Source: Alphaproteobacteria bacterium
GTDB lineage: Bacteria; Pseudomonadota; Alphaproteobacteria; Caedimonadales; UBA1908
DNA length: 64,000 nucleotides
Assembly: GCA_013911655.1 (NCBI GenBank)
Contig: JACESU010000001.1
Coordinates: forward strand, 320,063-384,062
Direction of reading: 5' to 3'
Made by a program: the position numbers and the translations under genes. Below the pieces are notes generated by a model, which did no database searches, was not told where the DNA came from, and was given only the letters and a program-made list of their open reading frames with translations. Below, in pieces: positions 19,146-34,083 of this stretch. The first letter of the stretch is position 1, and every line of letters begins with the position of its first letter.

Positions 19146-19652
19146 GTGGAAAGAAACCAAAAGGAAGCATTTATTGCTTCGTTGCGTTCTTCCCTTGAGA
19201 CGACATCCCTTGTGGTGGTGACACGTCAATCCGGACTTACCGTAACGGAAGTTCAGGCATTGCGTGCCAAAATTCGTGACTCTGGTGCGACTTACCGTGT
19301 TGGTAAGAACACCTTGACACGTATTGCCCTAGAGGGCACCCCCAATGAGGCGTTGTCGAGCTATCTTAAGGGGCCAACGGCTCTTGCGTGTTCATCAGAC
19401 CCGGTGGCAGCTGCCAAGGCAACCGTTGAATTTGCAAACACCAATGACAAACTTGAAGTGGTGTGCGGCGTATTGAATGGTCAGTTCTTGGATGCGACAG
19501 CGGTTAAGGCGTTGGCAACGTTGCCATCCCTTGATGAACTGCGTGGGAAAATCATTGGTCTTGTTCAGGCGCCTGCCGGCAAGATCGCACGGATTTTGCA
19601 AGAACCTGCCTCGCAACTCGCGCGCGTTTTTGCAGCCTATGCTGATAAGTAA
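19146..19652 (+). CDS. rplJ: 50S ribosomal protein L10
   Basis: Stalk base protein that anchors L7/L12 dimers. I prefer the GTG at 19146 (168 aa, VERNQKEAFIASL), because GGAGGG at 19136-19141 sits at the right distance; the ATG at 19134 would overlap that Shine-Dalgarno. The sequence shows the L10 RNA-binding region (TRQSGLTVTEVQALRAKIR) and a helical C-terminal tail (ARILQEPASQLARVFAAYA) for L12 binding. A leader RNA upstream suggests autoregulation. Confidence 0.94.
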   Translation: MERNQKEAFIASLRSSLETTSLVVVTRQSGLTVTEVQALRAKIRDSGATYRVGKNTLTRIALEGTPNEALSSYLKGPTALACSSDPVAAAKATVEFANTNDKLEVVCGVLNGQFLDATAVKALATLPSLDELRGKIIGLVQAPAGKIARILQEPASQLARVFAAYADK

Positions 19653-19682
19653 TTTGTTTCAAAGGTAAGTTTGTAGGAGTTA

Positions 19683-20054
19683 ATGATGTCTAAATTAGAT
19701 AAGATTGTTGAGGATCTATCCTCTTTAACAGTTCTTGAAGCTGCTGAGCTTTCTAAGCTCTTGGAAGAGAAGTGGGGCGTAAGCGCTGCGGCACCTGTTG
19801 CGGTTGCTGCTGTTGCTGCTGCGGCTCCTGCTGCTGAAGAAAAGACAGAGTTTGATGTTGTTCTGACAGATGCTGGTGCACAAAAGATCAACGTTATTAA
19901 GGAAGTTCGTGCCATCACAGGTCTTGGTCTCGTAGAAGCGAAGGCTCTTGTTGAAGGAACGCCAAAGGCCGTTAAGGAAGGCGTTTCTAAGGACGAAGCA
20001 GAAAAAGTTAAAGCACAACTCGAAGGAGCTGGCGCTAAAGTTGAGCTGAAATAA
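19683..20054 (+). CDS. rplL: 50S ribosomal protein L7/L12
   Basis: Flexible stalk protein that recruits translational GTPases. 123 aa. N-terminal dimerisation helix, an Ala/Val/Pro-rich hinge (about residues 38-57), then the C-terminal domain [20 protein letters not shown] and [20 protein letters not shown]. Two adjacent ATG codons (19683 and 19686) follow TAGGAG; either could be used. Confidence 0.97.
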   Translation: MMSKLDKIVEDLSSLTVLEAAELSKLLEEKWGVSAAAPVAVAAVAAAAPAAEEKTEFDVVLTDAGAQKINVIKEVRAITGLGLVEAKALVEGTPKAVKEGVSKDEAEKVKAQLEGAGAKVELK

Positions 20055-20077
20055 GCTTACCTTTTTCTGATAGGCCG

Positions 20078-20118
20078 CACACGGGTTTAGGTCGGAAAAA
20101 ACGACCTAAACCCGTGTG
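20078..20118 (+). terminator. 17-bp hairpin between rplL and rpoB, candidate attenuator
   Basis: A perfect 17-bp stem, CACACGGGTTTAGGTCG and its complement (20102-20118), has a 7-base GAAAAAA loop. Only three T follow, so termination should be partial. In E. coli an attenuator in the same place lowers rpoBC transcription relative to rplJL. Confidence 0.65.
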
Positions 20119-20233
20119 TTTGGCTATTCAAAAAAAAGCGCAAAGAAGAGAGCGCTTAAAAACACTCTTCCACGTTCCTTGAAAGAGGAAAAGGTTATGA
20201 GGAAAAACTCTAGTTACGTGTGAGGGGTGACGG

Positions 20234-23200
20234 ATGGGATCAAGTCTGGCGGGTCGTAAGCGTCTACGCAGAAGTTTCGAGCGGTTAAAGGGGGCAATTC
20301 CCTTGCCGAATTTGATAGAGCTGCAAAAGCAGTCCTATGAGACGTTTTTACAACGCCATGTGCCACAAGAAAAGCGCGTGGATCAAGGGTTGCAGGGTGT
20401 CTTTTTGTCGGTATTCCCGATTAAGGACTTTGCAGATAAAGCACAATTGGAATTTGTGCGTTATGATTTTGGGGATCCAAAGTTCACCGTGGAAGAATGC
20501 CGCCAACGTGGTGTGACCTACGCAGCACCTTTGACAGCCACCTTGCGCCTTGTGGTGTGGGATGTGGACGAGGCCACCGGTGCGCGCTCTATTCACGATA
20601 TCAAAGAACAAGATGTGTACATGGGGGATATTCCCCTCATGGCTGAAAACGGCACTTTCGTTGTCAACGGGGTAGAGCGCGTTGTGGTTTCACAAATGCA
20701 TCGCTCCCCTGGTGTTTTCTTTGACCATGACCGTGGTAAGAATCATGCGTCTGGTAAATTCATTTTCTCGGCCCGTGTGATCCCTTATCGTGGTTCTTGG
20801 CTTGACTTTGAGTACGACAGCAAGGATCTTCTTTACGTCCGTATCGACCGCAGGCGCAAGCTTCCGGTGACCACGCTTTTGATGGCGCTTCCTAACGCCG
20901 AGGCCGTGGCGCGGTGCGAGGCTGAAAACCTTTCTCCCACAAGCCCTCAGCTTCCTTTTGAGATTTCTGGTATGTCCAGGGAAGATGTTCTACGGACGTT
21001 CTATGGCATCGTTGCCTATGAAAAGACTGGTAACGCGTGGAAGACACCCTTTGTTCCAGAAAAATGGCGTAGCTCAAGACTTGCCACAGCCCTTATTAAC
21101 GCAAAAGACGGTACCGTTGCTCTTGAGGCTGGTGAAAAGATTACCCCGCGTCTTGCTCGTCAACTCAAAACTGACGGTCTTGAAGAGATCCTTGTTACCT
21201 CTGAAGATCTTGCTGGCAAATTCGTTGCAAGCGACATCGTCAACATGCAAACGGGTGAAATTTACCTTGAGGCAGGCGATGAGCTGACGACTGAAAGCAT
21301 TAATCAACTGCGCGCAGTTGGGGTTGAAAGTATTGAAACCCTTGCCATTGACTTCATTCAAGTAGGTCCGTACTTACGTAATACGTTGGCCGTTGACCGT
21401 AATATGTCCCGCGAAGATGCGCTGATTGATATTTACCGCGTCATGCATCCTGGTGAGCCGCCAACCTTGGACGGTGCCAAGCATGTTCTTAATGGTCTTT
21501 TCTTTGATCTTGAAAAATATGACTTGTCGGCGGTCGGCCGCGTGAAGATGAATGCGCGTCTTGGCTTTTCGACCCAGGATGATTCAGCGCGCACCATGAA
21601 GCGTGAAGATTTTATCGAAATCATTCGTATTCTTTTGGATCTAAAAGATGGTCGTGGTGAGATCGATGACATCGATAACCTTGGAAACCGCCGTGTGCGT
21701 TCCGTAGGTGAGCTTCTTGAGAACCAATACCGTGCAGGGCTTGCCCGTATGGAGCGTTCCATTCGTGAGCGTATGGGATCCGTTGAAATTGACACCGTGA
21801 TGCCCCATGACCTTGTGAACACAAAGCCTGTGTCAGCGGCCGTCAAGGAATTCTTTGCGTCATCTCAGCTGTCTCAGTTCATGGACCAAGTGAACCCCTT
21901 GGCAGAAGTTACTCACAAGCGTCGTCTATCGGCCCTTGGTCCAGGAGGGCTTACCCGTGACCGCGCAAGCTTTGAAGTGCGTGACGTTCACCCCACACAC
22001 TATGGTCGTATCTGCCCCATCGAGACGCCTGAAGGGCCAAACATTGGTTTGATCAACTCTCTTGCGTCCTATGCCCGTGTGAACAAATACGGCTTTATTG
22101 AAAGCCCATACCGCCGCGTTGTTGACCGCAAAGTTCAAGACGACGTCGTGTATCTGTCCGCCATGGAAGAAGGACGCTATACGATCGCGCAGTCTGATGC
22201 CAGTCTGGATAAGGACGGTACGCTTCTCGATGACTTCGTAAGCTGCCGTCGGGGTGGTGACTTTACCATGGCACCGTCCAGCGACGTTGACTACATTGAC
22301 GTGGCGCCAAAGCAGCTTGTGTCCGTTGCGGCCTCACTGATTCCGTTCCTTGAGAACGACGACGCGAACCGAGCGCTCATGGGCTCGAACATGCAACGTC
22401 AAGCGGTGCCACTCCTTCAAAGCCAAGCCCCTCTTGTGGGAACAGGTATGGAAGGGATGGTCGCCCGTGACTCTGGCGTGACGGTGGTCGCAAAACGTGA
22501 CGGTGTGGTTGACCAAGTTGACGGTGCGCGTATCGTGGTCCGCGTCTTTGAAAAGGCGTCAGAAGCGGGATCCGTTGTAGATATTTATAATCTGCAAAAG
22601 TTCCAACGCTCGAACCACAGCACCTGTATTTTGCAAAAGCCCCTCGTCAAGCGCGGGGATATTGTAGAGGCCGGTGACATTTTGGCGGACGGTGCGGCCA
22701 CGGACCAAGGCGAGCTTGCCCTTGGCCGTAACGTGCTCGCAGCCTTTATGTCCTGGAACGGATACAACTTCGAAGACTCGATCATTCTGTCCGAACGCCT
22801 TGTGAAAGACGACGCCTTTACCTCTCTTCATATTGAAGAATTCGAGGTCATGGCACGCGATACAAAACTTGGCCAAGAAGAAATCACCCGTGATATTCCC
22901 AATGTCGGTGATGAAGCCCTTCGCCACCTTGATGAAGCAGGTATTGCCACCATCGGCGCGGAAGTTGAGCCCGGTGATATCTTGGTGGGTAAAGTCACAC
23001 CTAAGGGTGAATCGCCTGTGACACCTGAAGAAAAACTTCTTCGTGCGATCTTTGGTGAAAAAGCTTCTGACGTGCGTGACTCATCCCTTCGTGTCCCTCC
23101 TGGGGTGCGCGGAACTGTGGTTGAGGTGCGTGTCTTCTCAAGACGCGGCGTGGAAAAGGACGAACGTGCCTTGGCCATCGAACAAGCCGAGATTCATCGC

Positions 23201-24409
23201 CTCGAGCGCGACCGCGACGCAGAACGCGCCATTCTTGAGCGCGCCATGTACGCACGACTTCAAGAGCTTCTTTTGGGTCAAACTGTTTCCAAGGGGCCTA
23301 AGGGTCTTGATAAGGGAACTGTTGTGACACAAGAGCTTCTTGATGAGCTGAAAAAAGGTCAGTGGCGTCAGGTTTCTGTAAACGATGATGAGATCATGCG
23401 TGAAGCAGAAGCGCTAAAATCCCAACATGACAGTGACGTTGCAGCCCTTGTGACACGCTATGACGATAAAATCGAGAAGGTACGCCGCGGGGACGAGCTT
23501 CCCACAGGTGTTCTTAAGATGGTTAAGGTGTTTGTGGCCTCTAAGCGTAAGATTCAGCCAGGTGATAAAATGGCTGGACGTCACGGAAATAAGGGTGTGG
23601 TGTCTTACATTGTGCCCGAGGAAGACATGCCTCACCTCGAGGATGGTCGACCCGTCGATGTGATCTTAAATCCCTTGGGTGTACCGTCTCGTATGAACGT
23701 GGGTCAAATTTTGGAAACGCACCTTGGATGGGCGTCAGCGGGCTTGGGGCAACAAATCTCTAAGATGCTGCGCGATATGCACGAAGGTGAGAAGAGCCCT
23801 CAAGATCTACGTGGACTTCTTACGTCCTTCTATCCTGATCAAGAGTCACAAACCCATCTAACGGATCTCAGCGATGAAAATCTGGTTGAGATGAGTATGG
23901 ATTTGACCAAGGGTATTCCCATGTCCACACCCGTTTTTGACGGCGCAAGAGAAGCGGACGTGACAGCCATGCTTGAGCAAGCAGGCCTTGATACCACAGG
24001 TCAGGTAAGGCTCATTGACGGCCGCACAGGTCAAATGTTCGAGCGTCCTGTGACTGTTGGATACATCTACATGCTGAAGCTGAACCATATGGTGGACGAC
24101 AAGCTTCATGCACGTTCCGTTGGACCATATAGCCTTGTGACCCAGCAGCCACTTGGTGGTAAGGCGCAGTTTGGTGGCCAGCGTTTCGGAGAAATGGAGG
24201 TCTGGGCTCTTGAAGCTTACGGCGCTTCTTACTCACTCCAGGAAATGTTGACCGTCAAGTCCGACGACGTTTCAGGACGTACGAAGGTTTATGAAGCCAT
24301 TATCAGAGGCGATGATGCCTTTGAGGCTGGTATTCCTGAATCCTTTAACGTTTTGGTAAAGGAGTTGCGTTCCCTTGGACTTGATGTGGATTTAGGTCGG
24401 GAAAACTAA
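20234..24409 (+). CDS. rpoB: DNA-directed RNA polymerase subunit beta
   Basis: Catalytic core subunit of RNA polymerase. 1391 aa, the usual alphaproteobacterial length. The rifampicin-binding cluster lies around residues 541-570 ([20 protein letters not shown]) and matches E. coli except for a Val at residue 553 (E. coli N518), Ala for S522 and Val for I524; D516, H526 and S531 equivalents are kept. [20 protein letters not shown] and [15 protein letters not shown] are conserved. It is separate from rpoC, unlike the fused form in Wolbachia. GAGGGG precedes the ATG. Confidence 0.98.
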   Translation: MGSSLAGRKRLRRSFERLKGAIPLPNLIELQKQSYETFLQRHVPQEKRVDQGLQGVFLSVFPIKDFADKAQLEFVRYDFGDPKFTVEECRQRGVTYAAPLTATLRLVVWDVDEATGARSIHDIKEQDVYMGDIPLMAENGTFVVNGVERVVVSQMHRSPGVFFDHDRGKNHASGKFIFSARVIPYRGSWLDFEYDSKDLLYVRIDRRRKLPVTTLLMALPNAEAVARCEAENLSPTSPQLPFEISGMSREDVLRTFYGIVAYEKTGNAWKTPFVPEKWRSSRLATALINAKDGTVALEAGEKITPRLARQLKTDGLEEILVTSEDLAGKFVASDIVNMQTGEIYLEAGDELTTESINQLRAVGVESIETLAIDFIQVGPYLRNTLAVDRNMSREDALIDIYRVMHPGEPPTLDGAKHVLNGLFFDLEKYDLSAVGRVKMNARLGFSTQDDSARTMKREDFIEIIRILLDLKDGRGEIDDIDNLGNRRVRSVGELLENQYRAGLARMERSIRERMGSVEIDTVMPHDLVNTKPVSAAVKEFFASSQLSQFMDQVNPLAEVTHKRRLSALGPGGLTRDRASFEVRDVHPTHYGRICPIETPEGPNIGLINSLASYARVNKYGFIESPYRRVVDRKVQDDVVYLSAMEEGRYTIAQSDASLDKDGTLLDDFVSCRRGGDFTMAPSSDVDYIDVAPKQLVSVAASLIPFLENDDANRALMGSNMQRQAVPLLQSQAPLVGTGMEGMVARDSGVTVVAKRDGVVDQVDGARIVVRVFEKASEAGSVVDIYNLQKFQRSNHSTCILQKPLVKRGDIVEAGDILADGAATDQGELALGRNVLAAFMSWNGYNFEDSIILSERLVKDDAFTSLHIEEFEVMARDTKLGQEEITRDIPNVGDEALRHLDEAGIATIGAEVEPGDILVGKVTPKGESPVTPEEKLLRAIFGEKASDVRDSSLRVPPGVRGTVVEVRVFSRRGVEKDERALAIEQAEIHRLERDRDAERAILERAMYARLQELLLGQTVSKGPKGLDKGTVVTQELLDELKKGQWRQVSVNDDEIMREAEALKSQHDSDVAALVTRYDDKIEKVRRGDELPTGVLKMVKVFVASKRKIQPGDKMAGRHGNKGVVSYIVPEEDMPHLEDGRPVDVILNPLGVPSRMNVGQILETHLGWASAGLGQQISKMLRDMHEGEKSPQDLRGLLTSFYPDQESQTHLTDLSDENLVEMSMDLTKGIPMSTPVFDGAREADVTAMLEQAGLDTTGQVRLIDGRTGQMFERPVTVGYIYMLKLNHMVDDKLHARSVGPYSLVTQQPLGGKAQFGGQRFGEMEVWALEAYGASYSLQEMLTVKSDDVSGRTKVYEAIIRGDDAFEAGIPESFNVLVKELRSLGLDVDLGREN

Positions 24410-24423
24410 GGATCAACTGAAAA

Positions 24424-24443
24424 GGCTGCCCTTCGGGGCAGCC
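24424..24443 (+). other. GC-rich UUCG-tetraloop hairpin between rpoB and rpoC
   Basis: GGCTGCCC-TTCG-GGGCAGCC forms a perfect 8-bp stem with a very stable tetraloop. No T-run follows, so it is unlikely to terminate; it could stabilise mRNA ends after cleavage or slow translation-uncoupled polymerase. Confidence 0.5.
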
Positions 24444-24456
24444 ATGGTGCAAGTAG

Positions 24457-28647
<4,191 letters not shown>

Positions 28648-28669
28648 TGTTTGAGCCCTTGTAAGAAGA

Positions 28670-28725
28670 GGGCGCATGGTAGGAACGGACTTGACTTCAG
28701 GTTAGTGTCCGCTTATGATGCGCCC
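28670..28725 (+). other. Two-tier hairpin in the rpoC-rpsL spacer
   Basis: GGGCGCAT (28670-28677) pairs with ATGCGCCC (28718-28725), and inside it CGGAC (28686-28690) pairs with GTCCG (28707-28711). Only a short T-run follows (GTTTT at 28731-28735). It may be a weak terminator of rpoBC or a leader element of the str operon. Confidence 0.45.
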
Positions 28726-28748
28726 ACAGTGTTTTAAGTAGAATAGGG

Positions 28749-28754
28749 TATACT
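28749..28754 (+). promoter_or_regulatory. Possible -10 element of the rpsL promoter
   Basis: TATACT stands 55 bases before the rpsL ATG and after the hairpin at 28670-28725. No good -35 box lies at the right distance, so the call is tentative. Confidence 0.3.
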
Positions 28755-28808
28755 TGGATGGCAAGTGACCTGACCTACTTTAAAGATTAGAGGAAAGGAA
28801 ACGGCTCT

Positions 28809-29180
28809 ATGCCTACAATTAGTCAGCTGATTCGCAAGCCAAGGCAATCGAATCCGCCCCGTAACAAAGTGCCTGCGATGCAGGGAAACCCACAAAAGCG
28901 CGGCGTTTGTACACGTGTAAGTACCACAACCCCTAAGAAGCCCAACTCGGCTCTTCGTAAAATTGCGCGTGTGCGGTTGACAAACGGTCATGAGGTAACT
29001 TCTTACATTCCCGGTGAAGGTCACAACCTGCAAGAGCACTCTGTGGTCCTGATTCGTGGTGGTCGTGTGCCTGACTTGCCCGGTGTGCGTTATCACATCA
29101 TTCGTGGTGCTTTGGATACTCAAGGTGTTCAAAAGCGTCGTCAAGGTCGATCCAAGTATGGCGCTAAGCGTCCAAAGTAG
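28809..29180 (+). CDS. rpsL: 30S ribosomal protein S12
   Basis: Decoding-centre protein. 123 aa. The [20 protein letters not shown] loop carries the lysine (K42/43 region) whose mutation gives streptomycin resistance in other bacteria; it is wild type here. [13 protein letters not shown] and the basic C-terminus are conserved. AGAGGAAAGGAAA precedes the ATG. It is the first gene of a long run that continues to rplQ. Confidence 0.97.
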   Translation: MPTISQLIRKPRQSNPPRNKVPAMQGNPQKRGVCTRVSTTTPKKPNSALRKIARVRLTNGHEVTSYIPGEGHNLQEHSVVLIRGGRVPDLPGVRYHIIRGALDTQGVQKRRQGRSKYGAKRPK

Positions 29181-29189
29181 GAGTAAGTT

Positions 29190-29660
29190 ATGTCACGTCG
29201 TCGCGCTGCAGAGAAAAGATCCATTCACCCAGACGCAAAGTTTGGGGATTTGGTGCTCGCAAAGTTTATGAACTGCCTTATGTTGGCAGGTAAGAAATCC
29301 GTCGCTGAGAGCATTGTTTATGGTGCTCTTGAGTATGTACAAACAAAGACAGGGTCTGATCCAGTGGCTCACTTCCATGAAGCGCTTGAGAATATCAAGC
29401 CAGCTGTAGAAGTGCGTTCCCGCCGTGTGGGTGGTGCCACGTACCAGGTTCCTGTGGAAGTGCGCACAGAGCGTGCCCAGGCCCTTGCCATTCGTTGGCT
29501 CATTAAGGCTGCGCGTTCTCGTTCTGAAAAGACCATGCGTGATCGCCTGGGCGGCGAGCTTTTGGATGCTGGTCAAAATCGCGGCGCTGCTGTGAAAAAA
29601 CGTGAAGATACTCACCGTATGGCCGATGCAAACAAGGCCTTTGCACATTTCCGCTGGTAG
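29190..29660 (+). CDS. rpsG: 30S ribosomal protein S7
   Basis: Primary 16S rRNA-binding protein at the head, close to the E and P sites. 156 aa, normal length. [20 protein letters not shown] and [20 protein letters not shown] are family-typical. It lies 9 bases after rpsL and 19 bases before fusA. Confidence 0.97.
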   Translation: MSRRRAAEKRSIHPDAKFGDLVLAKFMNCLMLAGKKSVAESIVYGALEYVQTKTGSDPVAHFHEALENIKPAVEVRSRRVGGATYQVPVEVRTERAQALAIRWLIKAARSRSEKTMRDRLGGELLDAGQNRGAAVKKREDTHRMADANKAFAHFRW

Positions 29661-29679
29661 TTGAGAAGGTAATATAACA

Positions 29680-31758
29680 ATGGCACGTAAGACTCCTCTC
29701 CATATGTACCGCAACATTGGGATTATGGCCCACATTGATGCGGGTAAAACAACAACAACGGAACGTATCCTTTATTATACAGGAAGGTCCTATAAAATTG
29801 GAGAGGTGCACGAAGGTGCGGCCACCATGGACTGGATGGAGCAAGAACAAGAGCGTGGTATTACTATTACCTCTGCTGCGACAACTTGCTTTTGGAATGA
29901 TCACCGTATCAACATCATCGACACCCCAGGCCACGTGGACTTTACCATTGAGGTAGAACGTTCCCTTCGTGTGCTTGACGGTGCTGTTGCTGTATTTGAC
30001 AGCGTGGCGGGCGTTGAGCCTCAATCCGAAACCGTTTGGCGCCAAGCAGACAAGTATCATGTTCCAAGGATTTGCTTTGTGAACAAGATGGACCGTATTG
30101 GTGCAGACTTTTATCGCTGTGTGCAGATGATGGTGGACCGTCTTGGGGCGAATCCCGTTGTGTTGCAGCTCCCTGTGGGAAGCGAGTCTGAGTTTTCCGG
30201 TGTGATTGACCTGATCCGTAACAAGTGGATCCGTTGGAAAGATGAGTCTTTGGGGGCCGAGTTCACCTATGAAGACATTCCAGCAGAGCTTCAGGAAAAA
30301 GCAGCCAGCTACCGCGCGGATATGATCGAAAAGGCCGTCGAGTGTGATGATACAGCCCTTGAGGCGTATCTTGGTGGTGAAGAGCCTTCGGAAGAGACCC
30401 TTAAGATGTGTCTTCGTAAAGGAACCATCACAAGCAAGCTTGTGCCTGTTCTTTGTGGATCTGCCTTCAAGAACAAGGGTGTTCAACCCCTGCTTGATGC
30501 GGTTGTTGACTTCTTGCCAGCACCTTCTGATATTGAAGCCGTAACAGGAACAACTATCGACGGCGAAACGGAACTTGTACGTAGGCCGTCGGACGAAGAG
30601 CCATTCTCTGGTCTTGCGTTCAAGATCATGACGGACCCCTTTGTGGGATCTTTGACCTTCGTACGTATCTACTCGGGTACTCTTGAGGCAGGTTCTTATG
30701 TTCTAAACTCTGTAAAGGACAAGAAAGAGCGCATTGGCCGTATGCTTCTTATGCATGCGAACTCCCGTGAAGATATTAAGTTTGCCCACGCTGGTGACAT
30801 TGTGGCGCTTTGCGGTCTTAAGGAAACCACAACGGGCGATACCCTTTGTGATACGTCAAAGACTGTTGTGCTTGAGCGTATGGAATTCCCTGAACCCGTC
30901 ATTGAAGTGGCTGTGGAACCGAAAACGAAAGCTGACCAAGAAAAGATGGGTATTGCCCTTTCTCGTTTGGCGTCAGAAGACCCTTCATTCCGCGTGTCCT
31001 CTGACAACGAAAGTGGTCAGACCGTGATTAAGGGAATGGGTGAACTTCACCTTGAAATCATCGTGGATCGTATGCGCCGCGAGTTCAAAGTGGAAGCAAC
31101 TGTTGGTCAACCGCAAGTAGCTTACCGTGAAACCATCTCTAAAAAAGCTTCTGTGGATTATACCCACAAAAAGCAAACGGGTGGTGCTGGTCAGTTTGCG
31201 CGTATTAACCTTGAGTTCGAACCCCTTGAACCCGGTGAAGGCTTCATCTTTGAAAGCAAAATCGTGGGTGGATCTGTACCAAGGGAATACATCCCCGGTG
31301 TGGAAAAAGGTCTTCGTACCTCTCTTGATAACGGTGTGATCGCGGGCTTCCCTGTCATCGACTTTAAGGTCACCTTGACAGACGGTGCCTACCACGATGT
31401 TGACTCTAGCGTTATGGCCTTCGAAATTGCAGCACGTGCGGCTTTCAGAGAAGGAATTCCTAAGGCTTCACCAAAGCTCCTAGAGCCAATTATGAGTGTG
31501 GAAGTCGTGACACCCGAAGAATACATGGGTGACGTGATCGGAGACCTCAATAGCCGCCGCGGACAAGTCAGCGGTATGGATAGTCGCGGTAATGCCCGTG
31601 TGGTCACAGCCATGGTACCTCTTGCTTCCATGTTTGGTTACGTGAACAACTTGCGTTCACTCAGCCAAGGTCGCGCTCAGTACACCATGCAGTTCGACCA
31701 CTACGAGCAGGTACCACAAAACGTTGCGGAAGAGATCCGCGAAAAGTATAGTCGTTAA
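29680..31758 (+). CDS. fusA: Elongation factor G
   Basis: Translocation GTPase. 692 aa. G1 [20 protein letters not shown]3 [17 protein letters not shown] and G4 [10 protein letters not shown] are intact, with domain [17 protein letters not shown] following THKKQTG. It sits in the usual rpsL-rpsG-fusA-tuf order, and 28 bases separate it from tuf copy 2. Confidence 0.98.
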   Translation: MARKTPLHMYRNIGIMAHIDAGKTTTTERILYYTGRSYKIGEVHEGAATMDWMEQEQERGITITSAATTCFWNDHRINIIDTPGHVDFTIEVERSLRVLDGAVAVFDSVAGVEPQSETVWRQADKYHVPRICFVNKMDRIGADFYRCVQMMVDRLGANPVVLQLPVGSESEFSGVIDLIRNKWIRWKDESLGAEFTYEDIPAELQEKAASYRADMIEKAVECDDTALEAYLGGEEPSEETLKMCLRKGTITSKLVPVLCGSAFKNKGVQPLLDAVVDFLPAPSDIEAVTGTTIDGETELVRRPSDEEPFSGLAFKIMTDPFVGSLTFVRIYSGTLEAGSYVLNSVKDKKERIGRMLLMHANSREDIKFAHAGDIVALCGLKETTTGDTLCDTSKTVVLERMEFPEPVIEVAVEPKTKADQEKMGIALSRLASEDPSFRVSSDNESGQTVIKGMGELHLEIIVDRMRREFKVEATVGQPQVAYRETISKKASVDYTHKKQTGGAGQFARINLEFEPLEPGEGFIFESKIVGGSVPREYIPGVEKGLRTSLDNGVIAGFPVIDFKVTLTDGAYHDVDSSVMAFEIAARAAFREGIPKASPKLLEPIMSVEVVTPEEYMGDVIGDLNSRRGQVSGMDSRGNARVVTAMVPLASMFGYVNNLRSLSQGRAQYTMQFDHYEQVPQNVAEEIREKYSR

Positions 31759-31786
31759 TTTAGGGTAAGAAGGGAAGGACATAGCG

Positions 31787-32977
31787 ATGTCAAAAGAGAA
31801 GTTTGATCGTAGTAAGCCCCACTGTAACATTGGGACGATTGGTCACGTTGATCATGGTAAGACAACACTGACAGCAGCGATTACGAAGGTACTTGCTGAG
31901 AGCGGTGGCGCAAAGTTCACAGCGTATGATCAGATCGACAAGGCGCCTGAAGAAAAGGCCCGTGGTATTACGATCTCCACAGCCCACGTTGAGTATGAAA
32001 CAGCCAACCGTCACTACGCGCACGTTGACTGCCCAGGACACGCTGACTATGTCAAGAACATGATCACGGGTGCGGCACAGATGGACGGTGCGATTTTGGT
32101 GGTGAGCGCAACAGACGGTCCGATGCCTCAAACACGTGAGCACATCTTGCTTGCGCGTCAGGTAAACGTGCCGGCTCTTGTTGTTTTCATGAACAAGGTT
32201 GACCAAGTTGACGATCCAGAAATTTTGGATCTTGTTGAGCTTGAAATCCGTGAGCTTTTGTCAAGCTATGGTTTCCCAGGCGACGATATTCCCATCGTAA
32301 AGGGATCTGCTCTTTGCGCTTTGGAAGGCAAGCAAGACGCCATTGGTAAAGAAGCTATTGCAAAGCTCATGGAAGCGGTTGATACATCCATTCCTCAACC
32401 AGCACGTGACGTTGATAGGCCTTTCTTGATGCCGATCGAAGACGTGTTCTCAATTTCCGGTCGCGGAACAGTTGTGACTGGCCGTGTTGAAAGCGGTGTG
32501 ATCAACGTCGGTGACGAAGTTGAAATCGTGGGTATCCGTGATACCTCGAAGACAACTGTGACGGGTGTTGAGATGTTCCGTAAGCTTCTTGATCGCGGTG
32601 AAGCTGGTGACAACATCGGTGCCCTTCTTCGTGGTGTGGCTCGTGACGATGTTGAGCGTGGTCAGGTTTTGGCCAAGACCGGGACCATCAAGCCTCACAC
32701 AAAGTTTGAATGTGAAGTTGTTGTGTTGAAGAAAGAAGAAGGCGGACGCCACACACCTTTCTTTGGCAACTACCGTCCGCAGTTTTACTTCCGTACGACG
32801 GACGTGACGGGATCTGTTGACTTGCCAGAAGGCGTCGAGATGGTAATGCCAGGTGACAATGTTGCCTTGACAGTGACCTTGATTGCGCCAATCGCCATGG
32901 ACGAAGGTCTACGCTTTGCGATTCGTGAAGGTGGACGTACAGTTGGTGCTGGTGTTGTCACAAAGATTCTTGTATAA
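31787..32977 (+). CDS. tuf: Elongation factor Tu, copy 2
   Basis: 396 aa, carrying the same intact G motifs as copy 1, with residue 288 Asp ([10 protein letters not shown]), the consensus-like state. DNA identity with copy 1 begins two bases before the ATG and runs through the 3' terminator (31785-33023 against 15658-16896), with one difference seen at 32649. This is the classic picture of gene conversion between tuf copies. The gene ends the str operon and abuts the S10 genes. Confidence 0.98.
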   Translation: MSKEKFDRSKPHCNIGTIGHVDHGKTTLTAAITKVLAESGGAKFTAYDQIDKAPEEKARGITISTAHVEYETANRHYAHVDCPGHADYVKNMITGAAQMDGAILVVSATDGPMPQTREHILLARQVNVPALVVFMNKVDQVDDPEILDLVELEIRELLSSYGFPGDDIPIVKGSALCALEGKQDAIGKEAIAKLMEAVDTSIPQPARDVDRPFLMPIEDVFSISGRGTVVTGRVESGVINVGDEVEIVGIRDTSKTTVTGVEMFRKLLDRGEAGDNIGALLRGVARDDVERGQVLAKTGTIKPHTKFECEVVVLKKEEGGRHTPFFGNYRPQFYFRTTDVTGSVDLPEGVEMVMPGDNVALTVTLIAPIAMDEGLRFAIREGGRTVGAGVVTKILV

Positions 32978-32994
32978 GGAAGACAGTTGAAGGA

Positions 32995-33023
32995 AAGGCG
33001 CTTTCCGAGCAAAGCGCCTTTTT
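32995..33023 (+). terminator. Rho-independent terminator after tuf2, directly before rpsJ
   Basis: Same 10-bp AAGGCGCTTT/AAAGCGCCTT stem, CCGAGC loop and T-run as behind tuf1. The T-run ends only 14 bases before the rpsJ ATG, so no promoter fits between them. Either readthrough is substantial or S10-operon transcription starts inside tuf2. Confidence 0.75.
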
Positions 33024-33037
33024 GTATGGGAAAGAAA

Positions 33038-33346
33038 ATGGAAAACCGAAAAATACGCATAAGATTAAAGGCCTTTGATCACTGGATTCTTGATCAATCG
33101 GCAAAAGAAATCTCTGAAACGGCAAAAAGAACTGGAGCTCTCGTGCGTGGCCCCATCCCGTTGCCAAATACGAAAGAGACATTTACAACCTTACGTGGAC
33201 CTCACATTGACAAAAAGTCTCGTGAGCAATTTGAGATCAGGACCCATAAAAGGCTTCTTGATATCTCACGATGGACAGCTGAAACTGTCGATGCGCTCAA
33301 AAAACTAGACTTGGCGGCAGGCGTTGACGTCGAGATTAAGCTCTAG
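33038..33346 (+). CDS. rpsJ: 30S ribosomal protein S10
   Basis: Head protein of the small subunit and NusE partner in antitermination. Starting at ATG 33038 gives 102 aa ([16 protein letters not shown]), the exact family length, with GGGAAAG upstream. The frame is open further back to 32987, but that extension would run through the tuf2 terminator hairpin. [19 protein letters not shown] and [16 protein letters not shown] are diagnostic. Confidence 0.96.
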   Translation: MENRKIRIRLKAFDHWILDQSAKEISETAKRTGALVRGPIPLPNTKETFTTLRGPHIDKKSREQFEIRTHKRLLDISRWTAETVDALKKLDLAAGVDVEIKL

Positions 33347-33355
33347 GAGAGGTTG

Positions 33356-34075
33356 ATGCGTACAGGTTTAATTGCTCAAAAGCTCGGTATGAGTCGTGTT
33401 CTTACCCCAGAAGGTGAGCACGTTCCTTTGACACTTCTCTATGTAGAGAACTGTCAGGTTGTTTCCATTAAGACTCAGGAAAAGAATGGCTACACAGCCC
33501 TGCAACTAGGTGCAGGCGAGCGTCGTGTGAAAAATGTTTCCAAGGGAATGCGCGGACACTTTGCAGCGGCAAAGGTGCTTCCGAAGGCAAAGCTTGCTGA
33601 ATTCCGTGTCACCGAAGATGCCCTACTGAATGTGGGCGACCAACTATCTCCTGCACACTTTTTGGCGGGCCAATTCATTGATGTGACTGGTACCTCTAAG
33701 GGTAAAGGTTTCGCAGGTGTGATGAAGCGTCACAACTTTGGTGGTCTTCGTGCCAGCCACGGTGTATCTATCTCCCACAGAAGCCAAGGTTCGACAGGTC
33801 AATGTCAGGATCCAGGTCGTACGTGGAAAGGTAAAAAGATGGCCGGACACATGGGTGACGAGCGTGTGACAACGCTAAACCTCCAAGTGTTTGCAACAGA
33901 GCCTGAGAAGGGACTTATTTTAGTCCGCGGCGCTGTTCCCGGTGCAAAGGGAAGTTATGTGCTTTTGCGTGACGCTGTTAAAAAGGCGGCCCCTAAGGAC
34001 TTGCCATTCCCGGCTGCGTTAATTGCCTCTGCTGGGGAAGCCGAGACAGTTGCTTCTTCTCAAAGTGAGGAATAG
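33356..34075 (+). CDS. rplC: 50S ribosomal protein L3
   Basis: Early assembly protein near the peptidyl transferase centre. 239 aa from ATG 33356, with TAGGAGAGG upstream; a TTG three bases earlier is less likely. [16 protein letters not shown] opens the protein, and [21 protein letters not shown] contains the conserved glutamine that is methylated in E. coli. Confidence 0.96.
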   Translation: MRTGLIAQKLGMSRVLTPEGEHVPLTLLYVENCQVVSIKTQEKNGYTALQLGAGERRVKNVSKGMRGHFAAAKVLPKAKLAEFRVTEDALLNVGDQLSPAHFLAGQFIDVTGTSKGKGFAGVMKRHNFGGLRASHGVSISHRSQGSTGQCQDPGRTWKGKKMAGHMGDERVTTLNLQVFATEPEKGLILVRGAVPGAKGSYVLLRDAVKKAAPKDLPFPAALIASAGEAETVASSQSEE

Positions 34076-34083
34076 GTTGAATC

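Noticed and set aside
32987-33037. Longer S10 reading frame
   Set aside because: It would translate the tuf2 terminator hairpin; ATG 33038 gives the exact family length.
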